DNA of 64,000 nt from positions 85,998 through 149,997 of the forward strand of contig JBQTJI010000024.1 of NCBI GenBank assembly GCA_052387255.1, in the 5' to 3' direction. The notes below the pieces were generated by a model. That model worked only from the letters and a program-made list of their open reading frames with translations, searched no databases and was not told where the DNA came from. This stretch comes from JBBQXK01 sp052387255 (GTDB lineage Bacteria > Pseudomonadota > Alphaproteobacteria > Rhodobacterales > Rhodobacteraceae). A program made the position numbers and the translations under genes. Below are positions 53,072 to 61,920 of this stretch, in pieces; positions within the stretch are counted from its first letter, which is position 1; the number at the start of each line of letters is the position of its first letter.

Positions 53072-54292
53072 GTGAGGCTGACCGTCGCGCGTCTGGGGCA
53101 TCATGGCGACGGCATCGCCGATGGACCGGACGGGGCCGTCTATATCCCGCGCGCCCTGCCAGGCGAAACGGTCGAGGGCGACCTTGTCGGGGACCGGCTG
53201 GAAAACGTGCGCATCGCCACGCCGGTTGCCGACCGCGTGAAACCGCCCTGTCCGCACGCGAAATCCTGCGGCGGCTGCCTGATGCAGCATGCGTCCGACG
53301 ATCTGGTCGCGCGCTGGAAGGAAGGCATCGTGCAGGGCGCATTGGCGGGGCAGGGCCTGACCGCGCCGATGCACGCCATCCTGACTTCGCCGCCCCGCAG
53401 TCGCCGCCGTGCCACCCTGTCGGCGCGCCGGACGAAGGGCGGCACGCTTGTCGGGTTCCATATGCGCGGATCGGACACGATCCTGCCGGTCCCGCACTGC
53501 CAGCTGCTGGACCCCGCGCTGGTTGCCGCCTTCCCGGCACTGGACGCCGTCGTGCGGCTTGGGGGATCGCGCAGCGCCGAGATGCAGCTGACCGTCACGC
53601 GGTATCGCGAAGGTGCCGACGTCGTCGTGTCGGGGGGAAAGCCCGCCGATGCCGCCCTGCGCCGGGACCTGGCCCGCATCGCCGAGGCGCATGGCCTGTC
53701 CCGCCTGACCTGGGACGCCGAGACGGTGGCCCTGTGGTCGCAGCCGGCGATTGCCTTCGGCGCGGCGCGTGTCACCCCCCCGCCGGGGGCCTTCCTGCAG
53801 GCGACCGACCACGGCGAGGCATCGCTGCTGGCCGCCGTCACGCAGGCCATCGGCCCGGCCCGCCGCATCGCCGACCTGTTCGCCGGATGCGGCACCTTCA
53901 CCCTGCCGCTGGCGGCGCAGGCCGAGGTGACGGCGGTCGAGGGCGACGCCGCGATGACGGCGGCGCTGGAGAAGGCTTGGCGCAGCGCACCCGATCTGAA
54001 ACGCCTGACCATCCAGACCCGCGACCTGTTCCGCCGCCCGCTGGAGCCCGACGAGTTGCGTATCTTCGACGCCATCGTCATCGACCCGCCCCGTGCCGGG
54101 GCCGAGGCGCAGACGGCGGCCATCGCCCGTGCCCGGGTGCGCGTCATCGCCATGGTGTCGTGCAACCCCGCCACCTTTGCTCGCGACGCGCGCATTCTGG
54201 TGGCATCGGGGTACCGAATCGACTGGGTGCAGCCCATCGACCAGTTTCGCTGGTCCCCCCACGTCGAACTGGTGGCCCGCCTGTCGCTTTGA
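53072..54292 (+). CDS. 23S rRNA (uracil-C5)-methyltransferase, RlmD/TrmA family
   Basis: 406 residues from GTG at 53072. Iron-sulfur ligands are likely CPHAKSCGGC plus a later Cys in VPHCQLL. The SAM motif is IADLFAGCGTFTLPL near residue 270, the acidic DAIVIDPPRAG, and the catalytic Cys in VSCNPATFARDA. Methylates a uracil in rRNA or tRNA; which one cannot be told. The stop is followed by a small CGCTTT/AAAGCG hairpin. Confidence 0.87.
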   Translation: MRLTVARLGHHGDGIADGPDGAVYIPRALPGETVEGDLVGDRLENVRIATPVADRVKPPCPHAKSCGGCLMQHASDDLVARWKEGIVQGALAGQGLTAPMHAILTSPPRSRRRATLSARRTKGGTLVGFHMRGSDTILPVPHCQLLDPALVAAFPALDAVVRLGGSRSAEMQLTVTRYREGADVVVSGGKPADAALRRDLARIAEAHGLSRLTWDAETVALWSQPAIAFGAARVTPPPGAFLQATDHGEASLLAAVTQAIGPARRIADLFAGCGTFTLPLAAQAEVTAVEGDAAMTAALEKAWRSAPDLKRLTIQTRDLFRRPLEPDELRIFDAIVIDPPRAGAEAQTAAIARARVRVIAMVSCNPATFARDARILVASGYRIDWVQPIDQFRWSPHVELVARLSL

Positions 54293-54387
54293 CAAAAGCG
54301 TGAGCGTTTGCGCGGATTTCGGCCTACCGGATTGGCGCGGTTTGCGGTATGGCCCGACGAAACCTCGCGACAGACGGGATCAGGGGC

Positions 54388-54888
54388 ATGCAGGCGGTGA
54401 TCAAGATCATTCTGGTGACGGTGCTTGCGTTGACGCTGGCATCCTGCGGCAGCACCAAGTTCCGCAAGTACCGGGGCCCCGCTGTCACCCTGGTCATGGT
54501 GGACAAGAGCGACCGGCGCATGTGGCTGTTCAACGACGACCGAGTGCTCAAGACCTACGACGTCGACCTGGGCCGCACTCCCGCCGGGCACAAGCAGTTC
54601 GAGGGCGACGGCAAGACGCCCGAGGGGCGTTACACGATCGACCGGCGCAACCCCAACTCGAGATACCACCTTTCGATCGGTGTCTCCTATCCGAACGAGG
54701 CCGACACCGCCTTTGCCCAGGCGCAGGGCAAATCTCCGGGCGGAGAGATATTCATCCACGGGCGCAGCGACTATCGCGGCGGCAACAAGGGCGACTGGAC
54801 CGAGGGCTGCATCGCCGTGACCGACCGCGAGATCGAGGCGATCTATGCCATGGTCAAGGACGGCACGCCGATCATAATCCAGCCGTAG
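54388..54888 (+). CDS. L,D-transpeptidase (YkuD) lipoprotein
   Basis: 166 residues from the ATG at 54388; an ATG 13 codons earlier would put charged residues before the signal. Lipobox LASCG with Cys20. YkuD domain with DVDLGRTPAGHK, EIFIHGRSDY and the active-site TEGCIAV. Forms 3-3 cross-links or attaches lipoproteins to peptidoglycan. Its end overlaps the CAP gene tail by 17 bp (convergent). Confidence 0.85.
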   Translation: MQAVIKIILVTVLALTLASCGSTKFRKYRGPAVTLVMVDKSDRRMWLFNDDRVLKTYDVDLGRTPAGHKQFEGDGKTPEGRYTIDRRNPNSRYHLSIGVSYPNEADTAFAQAQGKSPGGEIFIHGRSDYRGGNKGDWTEGCIAVTDREIEAIYAMVKDGTPIIIQP

Positions 54889-55417
54889 CCACCGGCCCAG
54901 ATGCGGTAGAACCGGTCACCATCGTCCACCATATCTTGCCTGAAGGTTCCTGGAACCAGGCGAACCCCACCTCGTTCGCCGTAGGGTCAAGGATCACGTC
55001 GCGGGTATCGGGTTGCGCCATCCAGGCCGACAGGGTTTCCAGTTCCGTCTCGAACGTCTCGGAAATCAGCTCGCCCGCCAGCCGCCCCGCATAGCCCACG
55101 CGCTGCACCCGCACGAGAGGCGACGACCCGTCCGACCCGAAATGCCAGGGCCGGTTCTGCACCGACATGTCGCGCGCATGGGTGGCGGCGGCGGCGTTCA
55201 GCTGGGCATTGTAGGCCAGTTGCGGGGCTCCGCGCGCCGACCGCAGCGCGTTGACCGAGTCGAGGAATCGGAACGGAATGCGCTGCCCCTGGGCCCCGTC
55301 GATCCGGTAGACCTGCGGCAACGGCCTGCCGTCGGGGCCAACCTGGCCGCCCCCGCCCGTGGCACATCCGGCAAGGGCCAGAGCCGCGCAAACCGCCAGA
55401 ACCGTGATCGCCTTCAT
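54872..55417 (-). CDS. CAP/SCP-domain lipoprotein
   Basis: 181 residues from the ATG at 55417. Lipobox LALAGC with Cys18. CAP domain: SVNALRSARGAPQLAYNAQL, THARDM with the conserved His, RPWHFGSDG, GELI, and DPTANEVGFAW. The biochemical role of bacterial CAP proteins is unclear; its place between two L,D-transpeptidases suggests a wall-related role. Confidence 0.8.
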   Translation of the reverse strand: MKAITVLAVCAALALAGCATGGGGQVGPDGRPLPQVYRIDGAQGQRIPFRFLDSVNALRSARGAPQLAYNAQLNAAAATHARDMSVQNRPWHFGSDGSSPLVRVQRVGYAGRLAGELISETFETELETLSAWMAQPDTRDVILDPTANEVGFAWFQEPSGKIWWTMVTGSTASGPVATAGL

Positions 55418-55588
55418 GCCTACGCCCATCCAAATCGCAAGTTGCTGTGCTGCTTACAGCGTCACCGGGGGCAGTTCAAATGCCGAAGGTGGCAAGCCGG
55501 CGGGTTGGCGTCACCACGTGACATTGCCGTGAATTGCCCCCGGAGCGCCGTGGCGCTATGGTGCCCCGAAAAACAAGGAGCAGAAACG

Positions 55589-56191
55589 ATGTCGGACGAC
55601 CGGTTCCCCGCATTCAACCGCCGCACAGTTCTGGGTGGCCTGGCCGCCACCGGTGCCCTTGCCGCGTTGCCCGCCTGGGCGATGGAAGGCTCGACCGAGA
55701 TTGAGCCGGGGGCGTCCGGGTCGGTGCGCAACAACATCTCCAGCTTCCGCATGCTGGACTGGCGGCCCTATTTCTCGGACACGCGGAGCGGGGCGGTGCT
55801 GGTCGACCTGACATCGCGGGCGCTGCACTACTGGTCCGAGGATCAGGCGGTGTACCGGCTGTACCCGACTTCGGTGCCGCTGTCCGAGGATCTGACCCGC
55901 CGGGGCCGGACCGAGGTGGTGCAGAAGGTGGTCAACCCGCCGTGGCGCCCGACGCCCGCGATGAAGGAACGCAACCCCGAGTGGCCCGACTTGGTCGAGG
56001 GCGGTGCGCCCGACAATCCGCTGGGGGTGCGCGCGCTGTATCTGTCGTGGCAGTATTACCGCATCCACGGCACACATGACACCCGCAAGATCGGGCGGCG
56101 GTCGTCGAACGGCTGCATCGGGCTGTACAACGAGCACATCATCGATCTGTACGATATGTGCAAGGTGGGCACACAGGTGTTGCTGATCTGA
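55589..56191 (+). CDS. L,D-transpeptidase (YkuD), Tat-exported
   Basis: 200 residues from the ATG at 55589 (CAAGGAG upstream). N-terminal twin-arginine signal NRRTVLGGLAATGA. The active site reads HGTHD then SSNGCIGL, with Cys as nucleophile, near the C-terminus. Different from the lipoprotein at 54388 in signal and sequence. Probably makes peptidoglycan cross-links. Confidence 0.87.
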   Translation: MSDDRFPAFNRRTVLGGLAATGALAALPAWAMEGSTEIEPGASGSVRNNISSFRMLDWRPYFSDTRSGAVLVDLTSRALHYWSEDQAVYRLYPTSVPLSEDLTRRGRTEVVQKVVNPPWRPTPAMKERNPEWPDLVEGGAPDNPLGVRALYLSWQYYRIHGTHDTRKIGRRSSNGCIGLYNEHIIDLYDMCKVGTQVLLI

Positions 56192-56308
56192 CCTTGCCTT
56201 CAGCGAAAGATTGAAATCCAGGCGTCCCGGCGCATACTTTTCTGATTCGGCGTCGGTGCCGAAACCGGGCATGTCGCGGCTGTTCGGCATGATTGGCTGG
56301 AGTGAACC

Positions 56309-56521
56309 ATGAGAAAGATCGTCCTTGCCGCCACCCTGGCGGCCAGCACCACCACGGCCTTCGCAGGCGGTCTGGATGAACCTGTGATGGAGCCTGCTGT
56401 TGTCGAATCCAGGACGGCGGGTTCAGCGGGCGGCATCCTGATTCCCCTGCTGATCCTGCTCCTGGTCGCCGCTGCCGTCTCGTCAGGCGGCGGTTCTGAC
56501 GCGGTCGTGCCCGACGTCTGA
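56309..56521 (+). CDS. Small secreted/membrane peptide, twin 1
   Basis: 70 residues. Signal peptide to about residue 19 (AFA), then a short linker GGLDEPVMEPAVVE, a glycine turn SAGGILIP and a very hydrophobic helix LLILLLVAAAV, with a glycine-rich tail. No known family was recognised. A near-copy follows at 56746; both keep GGL-EPVMEPAVVE and AGGILIPLLILLLVAAA. The protein would be tethered by its C-terminal helix. Confidence 0.68.
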   Translation: MRKIVLAATLAASTTTAFAGGLDEPVMEPAVVESRTAGSAGGILIPLLILLLVAAAVSSGGGSDAVVPDV

Positions 56522-56745
56522 GGGACTTGGGGCGCGGGTCCGGAGCCTTGCCCGCGGCGTGGATTTATGCAGATTGGACGCAGTGTTGCCGATTTGACGA
56601 CATGGGTGCGGTGTGCCGGAAATCGGTCTTTCCAGTGATTGCATTTCCGGGTCCAAGCTGCTTACACAGCCATACGAGGTATTCACTTGGGTGTCGGCGG
56701 TCGTCCTCTGAAAAATTCGACCGCAGGCGAAAACTGGAGGTTACT

Positions 56746-56928
56746 ATGAAGAAACTTGCGCTCGCCGCCGCTATGGCAGCCACCGCATCGACCGCCATGG
56801 CTGGCGGCCTGGTTGAGCCCGTGATGGAGCCGGCCGTTGTCGAAGCGAAAACCAGCTCGTCCGCTGGCGGGATCCTGATCCCCCTGCTGATCCTGCTGCT
56901 GGTCGCCGCTGCTGCCGCGTCCGACTGA
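56746..56928 (+). CDS. Small secreted/membrane peptide, twin 2
   Basis: 60 residues with GGAGG upstream of the ATG at 56746. Signal peptide, then GGLVEPVMEPAVVE and the same AGGILIP-helix as the preceding gene, ending shortly after VAAAAASD. Between the twins are 224 bp (56522-56745) with no other gene, which may hold its promoter. A strong terminator follows, so it is probably made as a short abundant transcript. Confidence 0.7.
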   Translation: MKKLALAAAMAATASTAMAGGLVEPVMEPAVVEAKTSSSAGGILIPLLILLLVAAAAASD

Positions 56929-56955
56929 CCAAGACTGTCGGACCCTGGTCCGATT

Positions 56956-56995
56956 GCAAGGGACGGCAGCGCTGCCTGTCGTCCCTTTGCTTTTT
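56956..56995 (+). terminator. Rho-independent terminator after the small-peptide gene
   Basis: Stem GCAAGGGACGGCAG (56956-56969) with CTGTCGTCCCTTTGC (56976-56990), one bulge, then five T. It is the clearest intrinsic terminator in the window and also borders the hemH stop. Confidence 0.85.
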
Positions 56996-58092
56996 CAGGG
57001 CGGGGTCCAGCCACCCAGGTTGGCCTCGATCACCGCCGACAGTGCTGCGATATGCGCGTCGTCGTCGTTCAGGCACGGGATGTAGGTGAACGCCTCACCG
57101 CCCGCATGTTCGAACGCCTCACGGATCTCGCCGTTGATCTCTTCCAGGGTCTCGATGCAGTCGGCGGAAAAGGCCGGGGCGATCACCGCGATCCGCGTCT
57201 TGCCCGCCCGCGCCAGGGCGGCGACATGTTCGACCGTATAGGGCTTCAGCCATTCCTCCGGGCCGAACACCGACTGGAACGTCGTGTCGATGCTGCCCTT
57301 GTCCCAGCCCAGCCGTTCGCGCAGCAGGCGTGACGTCTTTGCGCACTGGCAATGATAGGGATCGCCCTGCATCAGATAGCGCTGCGGCATGCCGTGATAG
57401 CTGGCGACCAGCACGTCGGGCCGATGGTCCAGCGCGGCATAGGCGCGTTCCACCGATTGGGCAAGCGCGTCGATGTACAGCGGATGGTCGAAATACTCGG
57501 GCACCGTCCGCACCGCAGGCTGGCGCTTTTCCTTCATCAGCGCGCGAAAGAACTGGTCGTTCGCGGTCGCCGACGTTGCGCCCGCGTAATGCGGATACAG
57601 CGGAAAGAACAGGATTTTCTCGCAACCCGCCTCGACCATCGCGCGGACCCTGCTTTCGGTCGAGGGGTTGCCATAGCGCATGCAGAAATCCACCAACACG
57701 CCGTCGCCGTGCCGCGCCTGCATCGCGGCGGCGATCTTGGTGGTCTGGTCGCGGGTGATGGTCAGAAGCGGGCTTTCGTTGCGCTCGTGGTTCCAGATCA
57801 GCTTGTAGTTCGCGCCACTGCTGAACGGCCGCTTCGACAGGATCACCAGTTGCAGCAGCGGCTGCCACAGCCAGGCCGAATAGTCGACCACGCGCTTGTC
57901 CGACAGGAATTCGTTCAGGTACCGCCGCATCGACCAGTAGTCATGGTTGTCGGGCGTGCCCAGGTTGGCCAGAAGAACGCCGATCCGCGCCGGGCGCACG
58001 GCGGGGTGGTCGGCGGGCGCATGCGTCAACCTGCCCTGACCGGCAGCCAGGGGCGCGGTCGGGGGTGACTGAGCAGGCTTTGCGTCCAGCAT
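56995..58092 (-). CDS. hemH: Ferrochelatase
   Basis: 365 residues from the ATG at 58092, preceded by AGGA; longer starts at 58119 and 58185 lack such a site. Inserts iron into protoporphyrin IX. Core motifs are VLLANLGTPDN near residue 38, FPLYPHYAGATSA, the catalytic His in VASYHGMPQRYL and the acidic ETLEEINGE. The segment DPYHCQCAKTSRLL with two Cys is seen. Ends at the terminator of the small-peptide gene (convergent). Confidence 0.92.
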   Translation of the reverse strand: MLDAKPAQSPPTAPLAAGQGRLTHAPADHPAVRPARIGVLLANLGTPDNHDYWSMRRYLNEFLSDKRVVDYSAWLWQPLLQLVILSKRPFSSGANYKLIWNHERNESPLLTITRDQTTKIAAAMQARHGDGVLVDFCMRYGNPSTESRVRAMVEAGCEKILFFPLYPHYAGATSATANDQFFRALMKEKRQPAVRTVPEYFDHPLYIDALAQSVERAYAALDHRPDVLVASYHGMPQRYLMQGDPYHCQCAKTSRLLRERLGWDKGSIDTTFQSVFGPEEWLKPYTVEHVAALARAGKTRIAVIAPAFSADCIETLEEINGEIREAFEHAGGEAFTYIPCLNDDDAHIAALSAVIEANLGGWTPP

Positions 58093-58181
58093 GGGGGTTG
58101 TCCTGTCCGGGCCGGTCATTGTCGTGGCGACTCGGGGGGACATATAGGGTTGCGCGTCGGGGTCAACACACGCGCCCTTCG

Positions 58182-59009
58182 TCACGCCCTGTCCGGCGGT
58201 CGCAGCGCGTCGGCCAGCCGCTGCTGTGCCGAACCGGGGCGCAGGGGCTTTTGCTGGTCGGCATGGGGGGACCAGCCGGTCAGGAAGATGGTCTCGAAGG
58301 TCGCAGGCACCCGCCCGTCATCGCGCCAGAAGACATCGCCGTAGCGCGCCGTTGCCGCGGCGATCACGCCGCGCCGGGTGAATCGGCGCTGCCGGGCCTG
58401 CAGGGCGTTGGTCTCGCCCATCGACCGCAGGTCGGCCATCAGATGCGGCGCATTGCGGTACAGCACAGTGCGCACCACCGAATCAGCGACGGGCAGCGCC
58501 AGGCCCGCCCGGTGCAGCAGCCCGCCCAGGTCGCGAATCTCGGCCATCGGCAGGACGCGGGGGCTGAGGCCGCCGGTCACTGCCACCTCCGCCTCGGCCA
58601 GGCAGGCGCGCAGCTCGTGCAGGGTCCGCCCCCCGAACAGCGCCGCCAGGAACAGCCCGTCGGGCTGCAGCGCACGGGCGCACTGCACGATCTGGCCCAC
58701 CGGGTCGTCGGCCCAGTGCAGGCACATTGCATGCACCACGAGGTCCAGCGATCGAGGGGGCAGATCCAGCACCGGATCATCCGCAACGATGCGCGCATGC
58801 GGCATGGCGGCGCGCCACAGATCCGGCTCCGCCGTCACCACGGCCACGTCCGTAAACGTTCTGTTAACCTCGGCCAGTCTCTCCTGCACCTCATCGACGG
58901 CGTCGTGCTGCAGGAACAGGGCGCGGTCGGGCAGGGTGGTGGCCCGGTCCCGGTGGCGGGCCAGGGCGTGGCGGTCGGTCAGGGGCGGCGGCGATGTCAT
59001 GTCCGGCAT
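58182..59009 (-). CDS. SAM-dependent methyltransferase, BioC/NDUFAF5-like
   Basis: 275 residues. Methyltransferase fold with LDLVVHAMCLHWADDPVGQI near residue 88 and DGLFLAALFGG. The N-terminal LHDAVDE-like FLQHDAVDEVQERLAEVN resembles NDUFAF5-type proteins of alphaproteobacteria, which in mitochondria help assemble complex I. The substrate here is unknown. A second ATG at 59000 may be the true start. Divergent from comF with almost no gap. Confidence 0.75.
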   Translation of the reverse strand: MPDMTSPPPLTDRHALARHRDRATTLPDRALFLQHDAVDEVQERLAEVNRTFTDVAVVTAEPDLWRAAMPHARIVADDPVLDLPPRSLDLVVHAMCLHWADDPVGQIVQCARALQPDGLFLAALFGGRTLHELRACLAEAEVAVTGGLSPRVLPMAEIRDLGGLLHRAGLALPVADSVVRTVLYRNAPHLMADLRSMGETNALQARQRRFTRRGVIAAATARYGDVFWRDDGRVPATFETIFLTGWSPHADQQKPLRPGSAQQRLADALRPPDRA

Positions 59010-59025
59010 AGGTGAGGGGGCGGGG

Positions 59026-59763
59026 ATGGGTTTGCAAGACAGGCTGGCGCAGGCGGCGCTGCATCTGGTCTATCCGCCGCAGTGCCTGACCTGCGATGCG
59101 CAGGTGACCACCGACTTTGCACTGTGCCCCACCTGCTGGCGCGACACGCCGTTTGTCACGGGCCTGGTCTGCGACCTGTGCGGCACGCCGCTGCCGGGGC
59201 AGGACCCCGGCCATCCCGTGCACTGCGACGACTGCCTGACAATGGCCCGCCCGTGGTCGCGGGGCCGTGCGGCGCTGATCTACCGCGACAATGCCCGTGC
59301 GCTGGTCCTGTCGTTGAAGCACGGCGACCGGATGGACCTTGCCGCCCCTGCCGCCCGCTGGATGCACCGCGCAGCGCAACCGATGATCGAGCCCGGCATG
59401 CTGGTGGCCCCCGTGCCCCTGCACTGGATGCGTCTCTTGCGCCGTCGCTACAACCAGTCGGCACTGCTGTCGGGGGCGTTCGCGCAACTGGCGGGGCTTG
59501 ACCACTGCCCCGACCTTCTGCAACGCGGCCGCCGCACGCCCACCCAGGACGGCCGCGACCGCGACGCGCGTTTTGCCAACCTCACGGGCGCGCTTCGTGT
59601 CCATCCCCGCCGCCGCGCCATGCTGTCGGAACGGGCGGTGCTGCTGATCGACGACGTGATGACCTCGGGCGCGACGCTGGCCGCCGCATCCGAGGCCTGC
59701 CTTGCCGCAGGTGCGTCCCGCGTGGTCGTGGTGGTGCTGGCACGGGTGGTCAAGGACGGCTAG
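59026..59763 (+). CDS. ComF family phosphoribosyltransferase-like protein
   Basis: 245 residues from the ATG at 59026 (GAGGGGGCGGGG upstream). N-terminal zinc ribbon: CLTCDAQ, CPTCW, CDLCG, CDDC. C-terminal phosphoribosyltransferase motif VLLIDDVMTSGATL near residue 205. In Gram-negatives such proteins act in DNA uptake or recycling; here no competence genes are nearby. Confidence 0.85.
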   Translation: MGLQDRLAQAALHLVYPPQCLTCDAQVTTDFALCPTCWRDTPFVTGLVCDLCGTPLPGQDPGHPVHCDDCLTMARPWSRGRAALIYRDNARALVLSLKHGDRMDLAAPAARWMHRAAQPMIEPGMLVAPVPLHWMRLLRRRYNQSALLSGAFAQLAGLDHCPDLLQRGRRTPTQDGRDRDARFANLTGALRVHPRRRAMLSERAVLLIDDVMTSGATLAAASEACLAAGASRVVVVVLARVVKDG

Positions 59764-59790
59764 CCTGCCCCCGCAACAGGGGGACGGGTC

Positions 59791-60765
59791 ATGCGCAGCC
59801 ATGTCGGTTTCGATGAACTGTGGTCGATGCGCATCCCCGTGCCCTATTCGCTGCTGGTCCGGTCGGGCGATCTGGGCTGGTCCTGCGGCCAGTGCCCGTT
59901 GGACCGCGACGGCGCGGTCATCGCCCCCGGTGACGTCCTGGCCCAAGCTGAGGTCGTCGGCGACCTGGCGCGCACCGTCCTGGAACGTGGCGGGTTCCAC
60001 ACCGACGACCTGACCATGGCTGTTGTCTACACCACGGCCCCCGATCCCGGCGACGTCCTGTCCCGCCTGCGGACGGCGCTGCGGACTCGGGCGCTGCTGG
60101 TCCCCGTCGTTGTTCCGGCCTTCTACTATCCCGGCATGGAGATCGAGCTTGACCTGTTCGTCGTAGCAGGCGGCCCGCACCGGCCCGAACCGATACCGGG
60201 CTTCGGCCCGGCCAGCATGAGCGTGCCCGCAGGCGGCCTGCGCTTTGTCTCTGCCAACCCGCCAGCCGGCACTGACCCCGCCGCACTGCGCAAGTCGCTG
60301 AACCTGCATGGTGCGCTGATCGAACACTGGTGCCATCCCGCGACCGGCGGCCTGCCGCCCCATGCCATGATCGCCCCGCAGGCGCGTCTCTGGGCGGTGA
60401 CCGTCGGGGATGCGTCCGAAGTCGCGCTGTCCATCGGCGACAGCCATGTCATTCTCCGCCAGTCACCCCGCTGGCTGGCATTGACGGGCACGGCCCCGAC
60501 CATCCCCGGCCTGGTGCCCCAGACCGAGGCGATCATGGCATCCTTCGCCACGATCCTGCAGGACAACGGCGCGACCTTCGCCGATGTGGTGAAATCCACC
60601 ACCCACTACGTCGGCAATCCCACCCCGGACGACCTGCACGACAACATGGCCGTCCGCAACCGCCGCTACAGCAGCCCCGGCCCCGCCTCGACCGGCATCC
60701 GCGTGACGGGGCTGGCCGATCCGCGCGCACTGACCGCGATCAGCCTGCTGGCCCTTCGCCCCTGA
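59791..60765 (+). CDS. Tandem RidA-domain protein
   Basis: 324 residues with two RidA/YjgF-like halves: residues about 20-125 (RSGDLGWSCGQCPLD, VVGDLARTVLERGGF) and about 215-322 (WLALTGTAPTIPGLVPQTEAIMASFATILQDNGATFADVVKSTTHY in shortened form). RidA proteins deaminate reactive enamines such as 2-aminoacrylate. The typical catalytic Arg is not evident in the N-terminal half. A double-domain protein could form an asymmetric trimer; substrate unknown. Confidence 0.72.
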   Translation: MRSHVGFDELWSMRIPVPYSLLVRSGDLGWSCGQCPLDRDGAVIAPGDVLAQAEVVGDLARTVLERGGFHTDDLTMAVVYTTAPDPGDVLSRLRTALRTRALLVPVVVPAFYYPGMEIELDLFVVAGGPHRPEPIPGFGPASMSVPAGGLRFVSANPPAGTDPAALRKSLNLHGALIEHWCHPATGGLPPHAMIAPQARLWAVTVGDASEVALSIGDSHVILRQSPRWLALTGTAPTIPGLVPQTEAIMASFATILQDNGATFADVVKSTTHYVGNPTPDDLHDNMAVRNRRYSSPGPASTGIRVTGLADPRALTAISLLALRP

Positions 60766-60832
60766 GCCCGCGTTGCGCGGCCAGCCCAGATGGGTATAGT
60801 CCACGCCTGTTCCCCAGTGCGGACCGTCACCG

Positions 60833-61090
60833 ATGCCGACCGTCGAGATCTACACCACCCCGCTCTGCGGCTTTTGCCATGCTGCCAAGCGTCTTCTGGC
60901 GCAGAAGGGCGCGGCCTTTGCCGAAACCGATGTCAGCCGCAACGCCGACCTGCGCAGGGCCATGGTGCAAAGGGCGGGTGGTCGCCAAACGGTGCCGCAG
61001 ATTTTCATCGGCGGCGTGCACGTCGGCGGCTGCGACGATCTCTATGCGCTCGACCGGGCGGGCAGACTTGATCCGATGCTGGCGGGATGA
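60833..61090 (+). CDS. grxC: Glutaredoxin 3
   Basis: 85 residues. Redox motif CGFC (Cys12 and Cys15), then TVPQIFIGGVHVGGCDDL with the cis-Pro and glutathione site. CGFC in place of CPYC is usual in this bacterial group. The stop overlaps the nitrilase start (ATGA). Confidence 0.92.
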   Translation: MPTVEIYTTPLCGFCHAAKRLLAQKGAAFAETDVSRNADLRRAMVQRAGGRQTVPQIFIGGVHVGGCDDLYALDRAGRLDPMLAG

Positions 61091-61920
61091 TGCGCACAGG
61101 GCTGGTGCAGCTGACGGTGACCGACGATCCGGGCGCGAACCTGCCCGCGACGGTGGCCCTGGTGCGCCAGGCGGCGGCGGGGGGCGCCGACCTGATCCTG
61201 ACGCCCGAATGCACCAATGCCCTGTCCTCGAACCGTGCCCGGCAGCGGGCGCTGTTCCACCGCGAGGACACCGACCCCACGCTCGCCGCCCTTCGTGACG
61301 AGGCCGCCCGCGCGGGCAAGTGGCTGCTGATCGGCTCGCTTGGTCTGCTGACGACCGACGCTGATGGCCGCTTTGCCAACCGCAGCTTCCTGATCGCGCC
61401 GGACGGCAGGATCGCCGCGCGTTACGACAAGATCCACATGTTCGACGTGAACGTGTCCGACACCGAGGTCTACCGCGAATCGGCGGGCTACCGGCCCGGC
61501 GCGCAGGCCGTCCTGGCCGATACACCGCTTGGCTGCATCGGCCTTACGGTCTGCTACGACCTGCGCTTTCCCCATCTCTATCGCCGTCTGGCACAGGCAG
61601 GGGCGCAGGTGCTGACCGTGCCCGCCGCCTTCAACCACCTGACCGGACAGGCCCACTGGGAGGTGCTGCTGCGCGCCCGCGCGATCGAGACAGGCTGCTT
61701 CGTGCTGGCGCCGGCGCAGACCGGGTTCCACGCCGAGGCGGCCGGCAAGGGCCGCCGCACCCACGGCCATTCGCTGGCCGTCGCCCCCTGGGGCGAGGTT
61801 CTGGCCGATGGCGGCACCGACCCGGGCGTGACCTTTGCCGATCTCGACCTGTCGCAGGTTACCCAGGCCCGCGCCCGCGTGCCCTCGCTGGCCCACGACC
61901 GCGCCTTCGAGGGGCCCTAG
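61087..61920 (+). CDS. Carbon-nitrogen hydrolase (nitrilase superfamily)
   Basis: 277 residues. Catalytic triad Glu41 (LTPECTNAL), Lys in YDKIHMFDV and Cys in VCYDLRFPHLY. Resembles omega-amidase/NIT-type amidases (for example deaminated glutathione amidase); the exact substrate cannot be read. Its stop and the MarR start abut (TAGATG). Confidence 0.87.
   Translation: MMRTGLVQLTVTDDPGANLPATVALVRQAAAGGADLILTPECTNALSSNRARQRALFHREDTDPTLAALRDEAARAGKWLLIGSLGLLTTDADGRFANRSFLIAPDGRIAARYDKIHMFDVNVSDTEVYRESAGYRPGAQAVLADTPLGCIGLTVCYDLRFPHLYRRLAQAGAQVLTVPAAFNHLTGQAHWEVLLRARAIETGCFVLAPAQTGFHAEAAGKGRRTHGHSLAVAPWGEVLADGGTDPGVTFADLDLSQVTQARARVPSLAHDRAFEGP

Noticed and set aside
54283..54298. TTGACA within a CGCTTT/AAAGCG palindrome before the L,D-transpeptidase
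   Set aside because: No acceptable -10 element at 16-18 bases was found, and the hairpin lacks a T-run, so neither promoter nor terminator is claimed.
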